A stretch of DNA of 26,460 bases from UBA3206 sp963623875 (GTDB lineage: Bacteria; Bacillota_I; Bacilli_A; Acholeplasmatales; Anaeroplasmataceae): assembly GCA_963623875.1 (NCBI GenBank), contig CAVFNL010000030.1:1-26460 (forward strand), written 5' to 3'. The notes beneath the pieces were generated by a model. The model had not been told where the DNA came from. It saw only the letters and a program-made list of their open reading frames with translations, and ran no database searches. How positions within the stretch are numbered: the first letter of the stretch is position 1; each line of letters starts with the position of its first letter. The translations under genes and the position numbers were made by a program. Shown piece by piece: positions 1 to 7,716 of the stretch.

Positions 1-1686
1 ATGAAAAAACAAATAAAAAAAGGATTTACTTTAGTAGAACTTTTAGTAGTAATTGCAATTATTGCAATACTAAGTGTTGTGTCCGTTGTGGGATACACAA
101 GCTTTACTAAGAAAGCTAAAGTATCAAATGATGTAAGTCTTACAAAGCAAATGAATACTATTCTAGATGCTTCTGTTGCAGCAGGAAAGGTATATGCAAC
201 TCCACATGAAGCAGTAGTAGATCTTGAAGATGGAGGATTAATTATTAATAAATTAACTCCAACTGCAGATGATTATATATTTGTACTTAACATTAATGGA
301 AGTCAAGGAGAAAAAGTATTACTTTTAGATGAAAACTATAAAGTAAAAGCTCCTGAAGGTGCAGTACTTGGTACAAATAAAGCAGATTATTTTACATTTG
401 TATCATCATTAAAAGAAATTGATAAATATACAAAAGAAGGGTATAGTGTTTATTTAAAGGATACTTTTGATAGTAATACAGTATCTGTAAGTTCAGGCAT
501 TGATGTGGGGGATAACGATGGAATTGATGTTGAATATAAAAATACCACAAGTACAGCTAAAGAAGTAATTATTCGTACTAATGGTGGAAATCTTGTAATT
601 AACGATACAAATATAAATAGTCAACAAATGCATTATGGTGATTCTGAAAAGGCTGAAATTACCACTGGAACTTCTTGTTATCACGAATATGGTGATGTTG
701 AAGTCTTAATCGCAAAAACTGGAAAAGTAATTGCAGAAAATGGAAGTAAAGTATCAGTTGCAGTAAGTCAAACAAACGCTAGTATTGAAGTAAAATCAAA
801 CGCTGTTGTTGAGACTAAATCGGAAAATATTAGTGCAGACGATGCAAATAAATTAGCAAATGCTGTTGCCGTGGTTGGTACAACACCATATGATTCGATA
901 GAAGATGCAATTGTAGGTGCTAGCGATGGTAATACTGTTAAACTTCTTAAAGATGTTTCAAGCAGTGCAACTATAAATATTAATAAAGCATTAACCTTAG
1001 ATGGTAATGGACATAAATTAACTACTACTGTAGAAACAACTTCTATTATGTCTATTTCAGGAACAGGTGAATTTACTCTTAAAAATTTAATTGTATATGC
1101 AAGTAAGCAAATTAAAAAAGGTAGTGCTGGAGGAGTTAATGCGGATATTAGCATAAATACTTCTGGTAAGGTTAATATTGAGGGTTGTACATTTGATGGA
1201 ATTAGCTGTGCATATTACAATGTTATTGAATTTGGTGGAGATACAGTTGTAAAAAATGGTACATCATTTATTAACAACACATTTGTTGGTACTTCAATAA
1301 GACATAATTGTATTAATATTTTCACTGAAGAAGAAAATGCTACAATTTATTTAACAGGTAATAAATTTAATGATATATCTACATCATCTACAAATCCTAT
1401 AAGAATTTCAGATTATACTAATACTGCAGTAACATTTGAAATTAAAGATAATGAATATAGTTATATTGCAGCATCTAACTCAGTTTTATATGATGGATTT
1501 GCTTTAATTCAAAATAATAAAGGTGGAGTAGAGAATATTAAGTTGAATTTTACTAATCTAATGGTCAATGGTAATGTAGCTACTTCTAATAATCAAGGAA
1601 CTCATGATCAAGTTTATTATATCTTCACAAATAGTACTCAGGCTGTAACTTTTGATGGGTTAAAAGAAGTTACATTTAATAAATAA
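1..1686 (+). CDS. Pilin-signal surface protein with beta-helix-like body
   Basis: The N-terminus is a textbook type IV prepilin signal: a short basic leader (residues 1-8, ending KKG), then FTLVE with the conserved glutamate at mature position 5, and a hydrophobic helix to about residue 31. A prepilin peptidase would cut after G8 and the helix would anchor or assemble the protein. The rest is far longer than a normal pilin (usually about 110-200 residues). From about residue 290 it is rich in short beta-strand and Asn/Gly turns, including LDGNGHKL near 331-338, as in right-handed parallel beta-helix (pectate-lyase-like) surface proteins. I infer an exported fibre or adhesin-like pseudopilin; no catalytic site is visible. 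The gene starts at the first base of the window, so its RBS and promoter are not seen and a longer start cannot be excluded. A decayed relative lies just downstream, and a hairpin terminator ends it. Confidence 0.8.
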   Translation: MKKQIKKGFTLVELLVVIAIIAILSVVSVVGYTSFTKKAKVSNDVSLTKQMNTILDASVAAGKVYATPHEAVVDLEDGGLIINKLTPTADDYIFVLNINGSQGEKVLLLDENYKVKAPEGAVLGTNKADYFTFVSSLKEIDKYTKEGYSVYLKDTFDSNTVSVSSGIDVGDNDGIDVEYKNTTSTAKEVIIRTNGGNLVINDTNINSQQMHYGDSEKAEITTGTSCYHEYGDVEVLIAKTGKVIAENGSKVSVAVSQTNASIEVKSNAVVETKSENISADDANKLANAVAVVGTTPYDSIEDAIVGASDGNTVKLLKDVSSSATININKALTLDGNGHKLTTTVETTSIMSISGTGEFTLKNLIVYASKQIKKGSAGGVNADISINTSGKVNIEGCTFDGISCAYYNVIEFGGDTVVKNGTSFINNTFVGTSIRHNCINIFTEEENATIYLTGNKFNDISTSSTNPIRISDYTNTAVTFEIKDNEYSYIAASNSVLYDGFALIQNNKGGVENIKLNFTNLMVNGNVATSNNQGTHDQVYYIFTNSTQAVTFDGLKEVTFNK

Positions 1687-1703
1687 TTTAATATTTCCAT
1701 TGT

Positions 1704-1740
1704 AAAAAGATAAGTCTCATAAATGTGGGACTTATTTTTA
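1704..1740 (+). terminator. Rho-independent terminator after the pilin-like gene
   Basis: AAGTCTCA (1712-1719) pairs with TGGGACTT (1726-1733), with one wobble pair. Flanking A and T runs extend the stem, and a T-rich tail runs to 1740. It begins about 17 bases after the stop codon. Confidence 0.8.
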
Positions 1741-1751
1741 TTATATTTAGC

Positions 1752-2119
1752 ACTACCTAGTAATACTAGAAGCGTAAAAGCAGTTATAAAAACAACTTAT
1801 TTGTACACATAAAAATCATTCAGCCGACAAAGTTAATGTTACGTCCGTAGCAAGTGAATCTTATCATGAATATGGAAAAGTAAATACTGTTTTATTTGCT
1901 AAAGGTAGATTTGTAGCCGAATCGAGTCGGAAGTTTCGTTTATAAATGTTACCGCAACTAACGTTGGTGATGTAAAAGCTATAGAAGTACAAACTGGAGC
2001 TGAAGTGAAGTAATTGCTGTTACAGCATCAAGTGCCGCAAACGTTGAAGCGCTAAAAAAAGTAGTTAGAGGTAATTTAACTGTATATAATCAAACTGATT
2101 TAGAAGATAAGATTTGCTA
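1752..2119 (+). pseudogene. Frameshifted remnant of a second pilin/beta-helix family protein
   Basis: There is no open frame here, but translating piecewise gives stretches that line up with residues ~180-295 of the upstream protein. One frame gives SNTRSVKAVIKTT (compare NTTSTAKEVIIRTNG). The next, from about 1790, gives SYHEYGKVNTVLFAKG (compare CYHEYGDVEVLIAKTG at 226-241). A third gives SEVSFINVTATNVGDVKAIE, and a fourth EVIAVTASSAANVEALKKV. Breaks near 1803-1810, 1920 and 2012 require at least three frameshifts, and stops occur between the pieces. The N-terminal pilin signal is gone. This is a dead tandem paralog or the scar of a gene duplication. The right border is uncertain because an antisense fragment overlaps it from 2101. 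Confidence 0.7.
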
Positions 2120-2208
2120 GATCTTCTTAATCCTGTTATAACTTTAATTAATCCATTGTTTTTCCTTACTATTAATTCGTTCAAGTATTTATCTCTTTTG
2201 ATAATCAT
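2101..2208 (-). pseudogene. N-terminal fragment of an AAA ATPase (AAA_14/DUF4143 type)
   Basis: Read on the minus strand, ATG at 2208-2206 opens MIIKRDKYLNELIVRK, then NNGLIKVITGLRRSSKSYLL. This closely resembles the start of the widespread AAA_14/DUF4143 ATPases, which typically read MIIKR-YL--LI---NGLIKVITGIRRCGKSYLL. The P-loop is damaged: the family's GIRRCGKS reads GLRRSSKS, so the central glycine is lost. An SD-like GTAGGTAA precedes the ATG. Similarity fades near 2090, where the pilin-like fossil on the other strand begins, so only about 36 codons of a roughly 400-codon gene survive. I judge it a gene-decay remnant, not an expressed protein. The remaining part of 2209-2459 holds only AT-rich sequence and a possible promoter for the next gene. 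Confidence 0.6.
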
Positions 2209-2459
2209 AATTTTACCTACTTTTTTTACAAGAAATTGCCTTATTAGTAGCTAAAATAAAATATAATATATATGCTATAGAACTTAAAATGTTGGCATTT
2301 ATTGAAATGTATATAAGAAAATGATACTATGGAAATACGTAGGAATGACATAATAGTATAAAAATGTGTAGTGTAATATTTTGGTTACTATAATTAGAAT
2401 TTGAAAAAATTGATTAATATGATGTATACATTGAGTTTTTACAAAGGAGATAGTTTGGT

Positions 2460-2975
2460 ATGAGACTTTATTCTACAATAATTTTTATTGTGGCTATTAC
2501 TTTTGAAATTTTATCATATTACCTTTCAGAGTATAGAGAAAAACTAAATGAAAAGTTTATTGAAAGCAAGCATGACTTTTTAGCTGTTATTTCTCATCAT
2601 TTATTAGCTTTATTTAATGTTATGCTTTTAGTTGTATCACATCTTGCGTTACTTTTTTACGCTATTTTAATTTTAACTGTGCTTTTTTCAATGTTAACAA
2701 ATACAAAAATTCTATTTGATCCAATTTTAAATATGCCATTTTCAATTACTATTATAATTGTATTTGGTTTGATTTTTATTATTTTTGAAATAATGGTAAA
2801 AAGGAATATAAAAATTAAAGATAGGATTAATATCTTATGTGATGTGAATAATCCTTATTGTGATGAAAAAATGGGAATTTGTGGCAATCTTAGGTATGAA
2901 ATAGTTGTGTATGCAATTCCACTTACAATATTATTGTTTTTGGTAAACTTTATTTTAGGTGTAGAGTATGCATAA
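2460..2975 (+). CDS. Small multi-pass membrane protein, unknown function
   Basis: This 171-residue protein has about four hydrophobic segments: roughly residues 3-22, 46-80 (long enough for one or two passes), 90-112 and 150-168. A charged stretch (YREKLNEKFIESKHD) follows the first segment. A short loop near residues 122-141 holds three cysteines (LCDVNNPYCDEKMGICGNLRYE), which could form a metal site or disulfide. I do not recognise the family. The start is supported by AAGGAG at 2444-2449, ten bases upstream of ATG. Possible -10 boxes are TATAAT at 2389 and TATACA at 2425; neither has a strong -35. It sits alone among decayed genes, but its frame is intact and the RBS is good, so it is probably expressed. 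Confidence 0.6.
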   Translation: MRLYSTIIFIVAITFEILSYYLSEYREKLNEKFIESKHDFLAVISHHLLALFNVMLLVVSHLALLFYAILILTVLFSMLTNTKILFDPILNMPFSITIIIVFGLIFIIFEIMVKRNIKIKDRINILCDVNNPYCDEKMGICGNLRYEIVVYAIPLTILLFLVNFILGVEYA

Positions 2976-3059
2976 ACCTATAATAAAGGTATTTATTAAT
3001 TATTATAAATGATTCTTCATAAAAGAATTAACACTGCATATTAGATAAATCTATAGTAA

Positions 3060-3908
3060 TGCAAAAGTTGTACTATAGCTATAGTAGATGATGAAGAAGA
3101 ATTAAGTAAAACTGATAAAGAAACAGCTCTTAATGCAATTAATAACACTAAGCTTTATGCAGAAGTATTAGGTAATGGAAGCATCGCGGTAAATAGTGAT
3201 GCTATGAAGTACAACGCGTCATTAAATGCTTATAAAACAGCTGGTAGTGAAAGTTCTATATATCTTGATTTTGGTGAATGTAAAGTTGAGACAACTGCAG
3301 AGCAAGCATCTACTATTTATGAAATGTATGATGACTTCAAAGGAATTAATGCATTTAGTGGTGATAAATATAAGATTGAAATGGCTACTGTAACATCAAT
3401 GCTTGATGAAGATGATTTGGTTGCGGCAAACAATCTTTTATATGAAATTCAAACTAATGTTGGAATGTTAAACATTAACACTATTACTAAATATGCTAGT
3501 AATGCAAATGTTGATCTGAAATCCTTAATTGAACAATTTGGTATTGAAATATCAAGTGTCAAAAAAAATATTGTTGAATTTAAAGCTTCTATGAAATCTC
3601 AAGCATTTGCGTCTATAATAAATTTAATATCTGATGATTTTAAATTAGAAAATACAAATTCTGTTTATTCACTTACTCTTATGGTTGATGCTACAACAGG
3701 GTATATTAAGACCTTAGCGTTAGATTTTAGCAACATTAAAGGTACATATAAAGATGAAGATGGTACACTTGCGTTTAATGCTAGTAAATTAACTGCAAGT
3801 CTAGATTTCACATATAATGATGAAGTTGTAGAAAAGAGCGCACCTAATGCAACTTATAAGACAGCATTAGAATTATATGATAAGTATTTAAAAAACTTTG
3901 GTGAATAG
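3060..3908 (+). pseudogene. 5'-truncated lipoprotein-like gene (LppX/LprG-like fold suspected)
   Basis: The frame is open from 3060 to the stop at 3908, but the only ATG (3204) lies in the middle of coherent protein sequence and has no Shine-Dalgarno site. Upstream of it the same frame already reads protein-like (DDEEELSKTDKETALNAINN, KLYAEVLGNGSIAVNSDAMK). No signal peptide or lipobox is found before it, so the N-terminus has been lost. The surviving part alternates short beta-strand-like segments (SSIYLDFGECKVETT, VYSLTLMVDATTGYIKTLAL, KLTASLDFTYND), reminiscent of secreted lipoproteins of low-GC bacteria. The family assignment is a guess. If translation does start at 3204, the product is a 234-residue cytoplasmic protein, which seems unlikely to be functional. 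A good terminator follows. Confidence 0.55.
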
Positions 3909-3962
3909 AATTAGAGTGAAATTGCATAATAAGCAATGACATGTTAAATAAATTATTGTCTG

Positions 3963-4008
3963 AAAAAGGTAGTTGTGGTATTTATTATCATAACTACTTT
4001 TTTAATTT
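3963..4008 (+). terminator. Rho-independent terminator after the truncated lipoprotein gene
   Basis: AAAAAGGTAGTTGTG (3963-3977) pairs with CATAACTACTTTTTT (3989-4003) around an 11-base loop, with two wobble pairs, and runs into T-rich sequence. The rest of 3909-4222 holds no coding sequence I can see; it ends in the promoter of the next operon. Confidence 0.8.
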
Positions 4009-4194
4009 GATAAATAGTATGAAATGCTTAAGTAAAAACAACGATTGCATCTATTAATATAATTTATGGAAAGCTTTCTTCATGAAATGTGATAACGAGC
4101 TCTTGAACATCCTATTTTTTTGGATGGTATTTATATTTAAAACTTAATTTTGTGAAAAATAACATAATTTTTTTAAGGTAAAATTTACCATTCA

Positions 4195-4203
4195 TGTTAT
4201 AAT
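4195..4203 (+). promoter_or_regulatory. Extended -10 promoter of the MutS-like operon
   Basis: TGTTATAAT is a perfect extended -10 element (TG, one base, TATAAT). No good -35 is present at 16-18 bases upstream. The ATG lies 19 bases after the box with an AGGTGA Shine-Dalgarno (4209-4214), so the leader is very short. Confidence 0.6.
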
Positions 4204-4222
4204 TAGATAGGTGATATAATTT

Positions 4223-5731
4223 ATGAAGAGTATACTTTTTAAAACAGAAGAACCCCTAAATATATATGATCAAAATGATATAGTGTTTAAAGATTTAAAT
4301 CTTGATGATGTCATATCAGAAGTTCTACGTAGAGCTAAACTTTTTGACATAAAAAAATATTATTACACTCCTTTAAAAAACAAAGAAAATATTGTATATA
4401 GACATGAAGTATTTAAAGATTTAGAAAATAAAACTCTTTTTGATGATCTCAATTTGTTTTCATATACTATGAATAGAAAACTTCAAGAACTTAAAGTAGC
4501 TAATACTATGAAGTTTGAAGTTTATAGGCAAATAGAACTTAAAAAGAAAATAGAAGATGTAATAGTTATATTAAAACAATTAATGTCCAATTTATCTAAA
4601 TATGAAATTAAATCAGAAGCTTTAAATATGATGAAGTCATATATTTCTGATTTCCTTTCAAGCGAAAAAGTTAAATTTGTTTTAGAAGATATGGCACTTA
4701 TTAATGAAGAAATGAAGAAAGTTAGGTATCGACTAGCTTTTGAAAATGGTACTATAAAAATCGCAAAAGATGAAAAAGAAGAATTATTACGTGACAAGAT
4801 TTTAGATGTTGTTTCTATGTATCACGTAGAAAATCCAGTTGATTTTTCTTTAGATTATGGACAATTACCTGTTCATTTTTTAGGCCAAATATACCGCGAG
4901 ATTTCTAAAATGTATCCAATAGAATTTAAACATCTGGAGCTGTTTAGTAAACATTTTGATACATTCATTGATAAAGTTATAGTGGGATTTTCTAATGATA
5001 TTCAATTCTACATTTCGTATATTGAAATTATGGATAGAATTAAATCTATGGGATTATCATTTTCTATTCCTAAAATCAATGAAGGAGAATGTTATTGTAT
5101 AAAAGGTTATGATATGGCTTTAGCACTTAAATTTTATGTAACAGGTGCTAATATTGTTGTTAATGATTTTATGTATAATAATGATGAATATGCCCTAATC
5201 ATATCAGGACCAAACCAAGGTGGAAAAACAACATTCAGTAGATATTTAGGACAAGTATTTTATCTTGCGTCACTTGGTGTACCTGTGTGTGGTGTATCTT
5301 CATCGATAGACATAGTTGATAGAATATATACTATGTATGAGGTTGAAGAAGCTTCAACAAATCTTAATGGTAAACTAAAGTCTGAATTATTAAGAATTAA
5401 AAATATAATGGATTTAATGCAAGAAAATTCGCTGTTTATCTTAAATGAGGTATTCGCATCAACTGCTCTAGAAGATGGAATAATACTTGGTAAGAAGATT
5501 ATGGAACTTGTTAAATCTAAGCATAGTAAAATGGCATTCGTAACATTTATTGAAGAATTATCGAAAAACGATTTAGGAACTGTTGCGATGGGTTCTGTGG
5601 TAGATATGACAGATCCTAGTATAAGAACATTCGAAATATTAAGAAAAACAGATAATTCTAATACGTATGCAAAATCTATTGCTGCAAAAAATCATGTTTC
5701 ATACGATGATATATTAAGGAGGGTAGAATAA
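4223..5731 (+). CDS. MutS-related ATPase, first of tandem pair
   Basis: This 502-residue protein has a largely helical, lever-like N-terminal region (about 20-300) and a C-terminal MutS-type ABC ATPase domain. Walker A is GPNQGGKTT at 329-337. A signature-like segment, ASTNLNGKLKSELLRIKNIM, lies near 376-395. Walker B is LFILNEVFAST, with N408-E409 where canonical MutS has Asp-Glu. The switch position reads VTFIEELSK, without the histidine of the usual THxxEL motif. The mismatch-recognition and connector domains of true MutS (about 850 residues) are absent, so ordinary mismatch repair is unlikely. It resembles the shorter MutS-family proteins of gut Firmicutes with unknown role. It opens an operon, and its end carries the AGGAGGG (5717-5723) used by the second copy two bases downstream. 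I infer that the two products form a heteromeric pair. Confidence 0.8.
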   Translation: MKSILFKTEEPLNIYDQNDIVFKDLNLDDVISEVLRRAKLFDIKKYYYTPLKNKENIVYRHEVFKDLENKTLFDDLNLFSYTMNRKLQELKVANTMKFEVYRQIELKKKIEDVIVILKQLMSNLSKYEIKSEALNMMKSYISDFLSSEKVKFVLEDMALINEEMKKVRYRLAFENGTIKIAKDEKEELLRDKILDVVSMYHVENPVDFSLDYGQLPVHFLGQIYREISKMYPIEFKHLELFSKHFDTFIDKVIVGFSNDIQFYISYIEIMDRIKSMGLSFSIPKINEGECYCIKGYDMALALKFYVTGANIVVNDFMYNNDEYALIISGPNQGGKTTFSRYLGQVFYLASLGVPVCGVSSSIDIVDRIYTMYEVEEASTNLNGKLKSELLRIKNIMDLMQENSLFILNEVFASTALEDGIILGKKIMELVKSKHSKMAFVTFIEELSKNDLGTVAMGSVVDMTDPSIRTFEILRKTDNSNTYAKSIAAKNHVSYDDILRRVE

Positions 5732-5733
5732 AT

Positions 5734-7269
5734 ATGAAATCTTATTTACTATACCCAGATAGGGATTATGTGAATGTTGATAATAAAGAAACATATACTG
5801 ACCTTTGGTATACAACTATTGTTAATCATTTATGTGTCTATGATAAATATATAAAAGAAATATATTTAAACCCTGTAAGTTTAATGACAACAGATAAGAA
5901 TGTTATTTATTATAGGCAATCTGTTTTAAGAGACTGTATTAAGAATAGGGAAGTTGTTACAAACCTATATCAATTTATACAAGAGTTATTGCAAGATATA
6001 TATAATGATAGATTTGAACTTCAATCAAAACATATTACTAAATCATTCGATTCGACAAGAAGAATATCAAAGAAGCTTTTGATGGCTTTAGAGAATATGA
6101 ATAGATATTATACAAAATATAAAGACTTATTTAAGTCAGTTGGATTCAAATCATACATTGATAGATTTTTAAATGTATTCAATCTTGAATATATTGAAAA
6201 ATTAAACTATATGTTTGTTCATCTAGAATTTCCTAAAGGTTATTATGTGCAAGGTTCTTTAAATGAAAGGCTTGAGATTGCAAATCTTGAGATATATGAT
6301 GAGAAATCATCTATAAAAGAACAAAAGCGCAAATTAGAACCAATAGGAGTTCAATTAAGAAATAAAGTATCAATGTTTAAAGCATATGATATAGAAATTA
6401 AAGAAGATAAAGAATGGAAACATAAGAAAGTAATAGAAAATCCAAATGCAATCGCATCAGCCGAAACAGATTATATGCATTTTACTGATAAAGTATTACT
6501 ATCATTAGCGCCTTCTATTTGTAATTTATTTAATGATGTAGTAGAATATCTAAAGAAGAGCCGTGAAGAAATGGCATTTTATATTGGAGCGATTAATCTG
6601 TATGATAAATTAATTGCAAAAGGTATGCCAATATGTACACCTAAGGTAATGGATAGTACATCGTTTTCATGCGATGGCTTATATGATGTAGCGCTAGCCT
6701 TAGAATCTAATTCTTTAGTTGTAGGAAATACATTAAAAACAAACTCTAGTATTACATACATAAGTGGAGCAAACCAAGGTGGTAAAACAACATTCTTAAG
6801 GTCTTATGGTCAAGCAATCATAATGATGCAACTAGGACTATTTGTTGCAGGGAAATCATTTGAGTCTAATACATTTACAAAAATATTCACGCACTTCAAT
6901 AAAGAAGAAGATAAGAGTATGGAAAGTGGAAAACTTGATGAAGAACTTAAGAGATTTGATGAAATCATGAATAATGTTAAGCGTGGCTCATTAATATTAT
7001 TCAATGAATCATTTCAATCAACATCTGAAAGAGAAGGATCAGAAATAGCATTTGATATAATAAAGGCTTTACATGAAAAAGGTGTTACAACTCTTTCTGT
7101 ATCACATATGTATCATTTGTATTATCTATTAGATGATTATTATAAAAATGATGAAGTTTATTATCTAAGAGCTACCCGTGATGAAGATGGACAAAGATGT
7201 TATACATTAATTCCGTCTAAGCCACTTACTACTGCATATGCAATGGATATCTATAAGGAGATATTTTAA
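5734..7269 (+). CDS. MutS-related ATPase, second of tandem pair
   Basis: This 511-residue protein has the same layout as its upstream neighbour: a helical N-terminal region and a C-terminal MutS-type ATPase. Walker A is GANQGGKTT at 345-353. The signature-like segment is SMESGKLDEELKRFDEIM. Walker B is SLILFNESFQST with N424-E425, again Asn for Asp. Unlike the first copy it keeps a switch histidine, in TLSVSHMYHLYYL near 454-466. Divergence at this catalytic position suggests the two proteins are specialised partners rather than redundant copies. Mismatch-recognition domains are absent. Coupling to both neighbours is tight: a two-base gap upstream, and a TAATG overlap with the next start at 7269. 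Function in DNA, RNA or ribosome transactions is open, since other short MutS relatives (MutS2 type) act at branched DNA or stalled ribosomes. Confidence 0.8.
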   Translation: MKSYLLYPDRDYVNVDNKETYTDLWYTTIVNHLCVYDKYIKEIYLNPVSLMTTDKNVIYYRQSVLRDCIKNREVVTNLYQFIQELLQDIYNDRFELQSKHITKSFDSTRRISKKLLMALENMNRYYTKYKDLFKSVGFKSYIDRFLNVFNLEYIEKLNYMFVHLEFPKGYYVQGSLNERLEIANLEIYDEKSSIKEQKRKLEPIGVQLRNKVSMFKAYDIEIKEDKEWKHKKVIENPNAIASAETDYMHFTDKVLLSLAPSICNLFNDVVEYLKKSREEMAFYIGAINLYDKLIAKGMPICTPKVMDSTSFSCDGLYDVALALESNSLVVGNTLKTNSSITYISGANQGGKTTFLRSYGQAIIMMQLGLFVAGKSFESNTFTKIFTHFNKEEDKSMESGKLDEELKRFDEIMNNVKRGSLILFNESFQSTSEREGSEIAFDIIKALHEKGVTTLSVSHMYHLYYLLDDYYKNDEVYYLRATRDEDGQRCYTLIPSKPLTTAYAMDIYKEIF

Positions 7270-7715
7270 TGGAAATTTATCTTAAAAAAACAATAGGTGG
7301 TTATAATATAATATCTAATGATGATAAAAAGATATTATATAGGGTAAAAAGAAGAAAAGTTCTTGGAGAAAGATATGCTATAGAGCGTAATAGTAAAATT
7401 GAAGCTCTAATTATAAGAAATCCATATAATATAAAAAAAGCTGATCTTAAAGTGCTTGGTGAGGATTATGGATACATATCTTGTGATTGGAACGATAGAC
7501 TTGATGTAGTGCTTTCTAACAAATGGTATCTTACAGATATTATAAAAGGAGAGTTTACAATAAGGTCTTATGGTAAAATAGTAGCAAAGGTTTTGTGCAA
7601 GTATAGCCTTGATGCTGCATATGTAATACAAACTAGTGATGTTGATTCATTACTTTGCATTTGTACAATTATACTTGCATTAGATATTATTAATTATAAT
7701 GAGGAGAATTTTTAA
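7269..7715 (+). CDS. Small protein, possible YxjI/LURP-one-like (tubby-type) fold
   Basis: This 148-residue protein is made mostly of short beta-strand segments with Lys/Arg turns (YNIISNDDKKILYRVKRRK, ERYAIERNSKIEALIIRN, GEFTIRSYGKIVAKVLCK). A hydrophobic C-terminal helix follows (SLLCICTIILALDIINYNEE). Repeated strand pairs, then a hydrophobic helix ending near an acidic tail, are what I would expect of the YxjI/LURP-one (LOR) tubby-like fold, but this is by impression only. The start codon overlaps the stop of the second MutS-like gene (TAATG), and AAGGAG at 7255-7260 gives a good RBS. The next gene starts two bases after its stop. The position suggests it works with the MutS-like pair or with the SecB-like protein. 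Confidence 0.55.
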   Translation: MEIYLKKTIGGYNIISNDDKKILYRVKRRKVLGERYAIERNSKIEALIIRNPYNIKKADLKVLGEDYGYISCDWNDRLDVVLSNKWYLTDIIKGEFTIRSYGKIVAKVLCKYSLDAAYVIQTSDVDSLLCICTIILALDIINYNEENF

Positions 7716-7716
7716 A

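Noticed and set aside
768..1154. Minus-strand open frame of 128 codons inside the pilin-like gene
   Set aside because: Low-complexity shadow of a repetitive gene with no SD or recognisable domain.
7699..7716. Upstream ATG for the SecB-like gene
   Set aside because: It precedes the GAGGAG ribosome-binding site and lies inside the previous gene; ATG 7717 is placed correctly.
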